DNA of 36,516 nt from UBA2239 sp050177075. Its GTDB lineage: Bacteria; Pseudomonadota; Gammaproteobacteria; Burkholderiales; UBA9220. Shown in pieces: positions 36,330 through 36,516 of the stretch. The translations under genes and the position numbers were made by a program. The first letter of the stretch is position 1. Each line of letters begins with the position of its first letter. The notes under the pieces are model-generated. The model searched no databases. It saw only the letters and a program-made list of their open reading frames with translations, and was not told the DNA's origin. Location: positions 1-36,516 of the forward strand of contig JBFXHL010000017.1 in assembly GCA_050177075.1 (NCBI GenBank), given 5' to 3'.

Positions 36330-36516
36330 ATGCTGTTGGAAACCTGGACCGTCGGCGACACCGGATTGACCGCCATTTTCCTCTCCGGGTTCCTTGCCGC
36401 CACCCTGCTCCCCGGCGGCTCCGAAGCGGCCCTGTTCGCCCTGCTGAAATTCAAGCCGGAACTCTATTGGCCCGCCCTGGGCCTCGCCACCCTCGGCAAC
36501 ACGCTCGGCGGCATGA
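36330..36516 (+). CDS. yqaA: YqaA-like DedA-related membrane protein (partial)
   Basis: The window ends inside this gene; 62 codons are visible. They read as a membrane protein: MLLETWTVGDTG, then FLAATLLPGGSEAALFALL and GLATLGNTLGGM. The motifs FLAATLLPGGSEA and GNTLGG are characteristic of YqaA, a small relative of the DedA/SNARE-associated family. The ATG at 36330 follows GGAAAGGGG. Function is not established. Confidence 0.8.
   Translation, partial: MLLETWTVGDTGLTAIFLSGFLAATLLPGGSEAALFALLKFKPELYWPALGLATLGNTLGGM

Overview
This window looks like chromosomal DNA of a GC-rich betaproteobacterium, probably of the Rhodocyclales/Nitrosomonadales kind. I infer this from gene order and protein resemblance: pilT-pilU beside yggS, thiS-thiG-trmB, rplM-rpsI followed by argC, a bactofilin and erpA, and a zapB-like/zapA/6S RNA/fau cluster. 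Most of it is tightly packed housekeeping sequence with short gaps, ATGA/GTGA start-stop overlaps, and strong C/G third-position bias. No stretch longer than about 150 bases lacks a gene.

Region 1 (1-862) is different. It is visibly richer in A/T and looks like the end of an integron cassette array. An attC-like site (18-131) precedes a gene coding for a cold-shock domain, zinc ribbon and CFI-box protein. The first bases of the unit are exactly complementary to the start of a second attC-like site just after the gene, as expected for a mobile gene cassette. That second site appears to be split by a REP-like palindrome (760-822). Core sequence begins near 863.

Region 2 (863-9508) holds a DODA-type extradiol dioxygenase, a DUF488 protein, DsbB, a Yip1-domain membrane protein, a DUF4124 protein, a conserved small protein and a large fused 5-oxoprolinase. 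A TetR repressor lies divergent to the oxoprolinase and faces a carboxymuconolactone decarboxylase-like gene. The promoters of the repressor and of that gene share a 22-base operator (ACATAC-N10-GTATGT). A decayed small heavy-metal-associated-like gene follows.

Region 3 (9520-16459) holds thiS-thiG-trmB on the minus strand, tRNA-Gly(CCC), then asmA-mutY-purC and a PilZ-domain gene on the plus strand. Region 4 (16515-24418) is a minus-strand run: erpA, bactofilin, a DUF6776 protein, argC, rpsI, rplM, cca, an NDUFA9-like reductase and a soluble lytic transglycosylase. Region 5 (24514-32239) holds a succinate-semialdehyde dehydrogenase, the zapB-like/zapA/6S/fau cluster, an EVE protein, a TauE/SafE permease, a DUF3530 hydrolase, yggS (minus) and the type IV pilus retraction ATPases pilT and pilU. 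Region 6 (32342-36516) holds an acyl-CoA synthetase-like enzyme, hemJ, two TlpA-like thioredoxins flanking a DinB-like protein, and the start of a yqaA-like gene cut by the window end.

Functions are assigned from recognised motifs and family resemblance read by eye. No database search was run.
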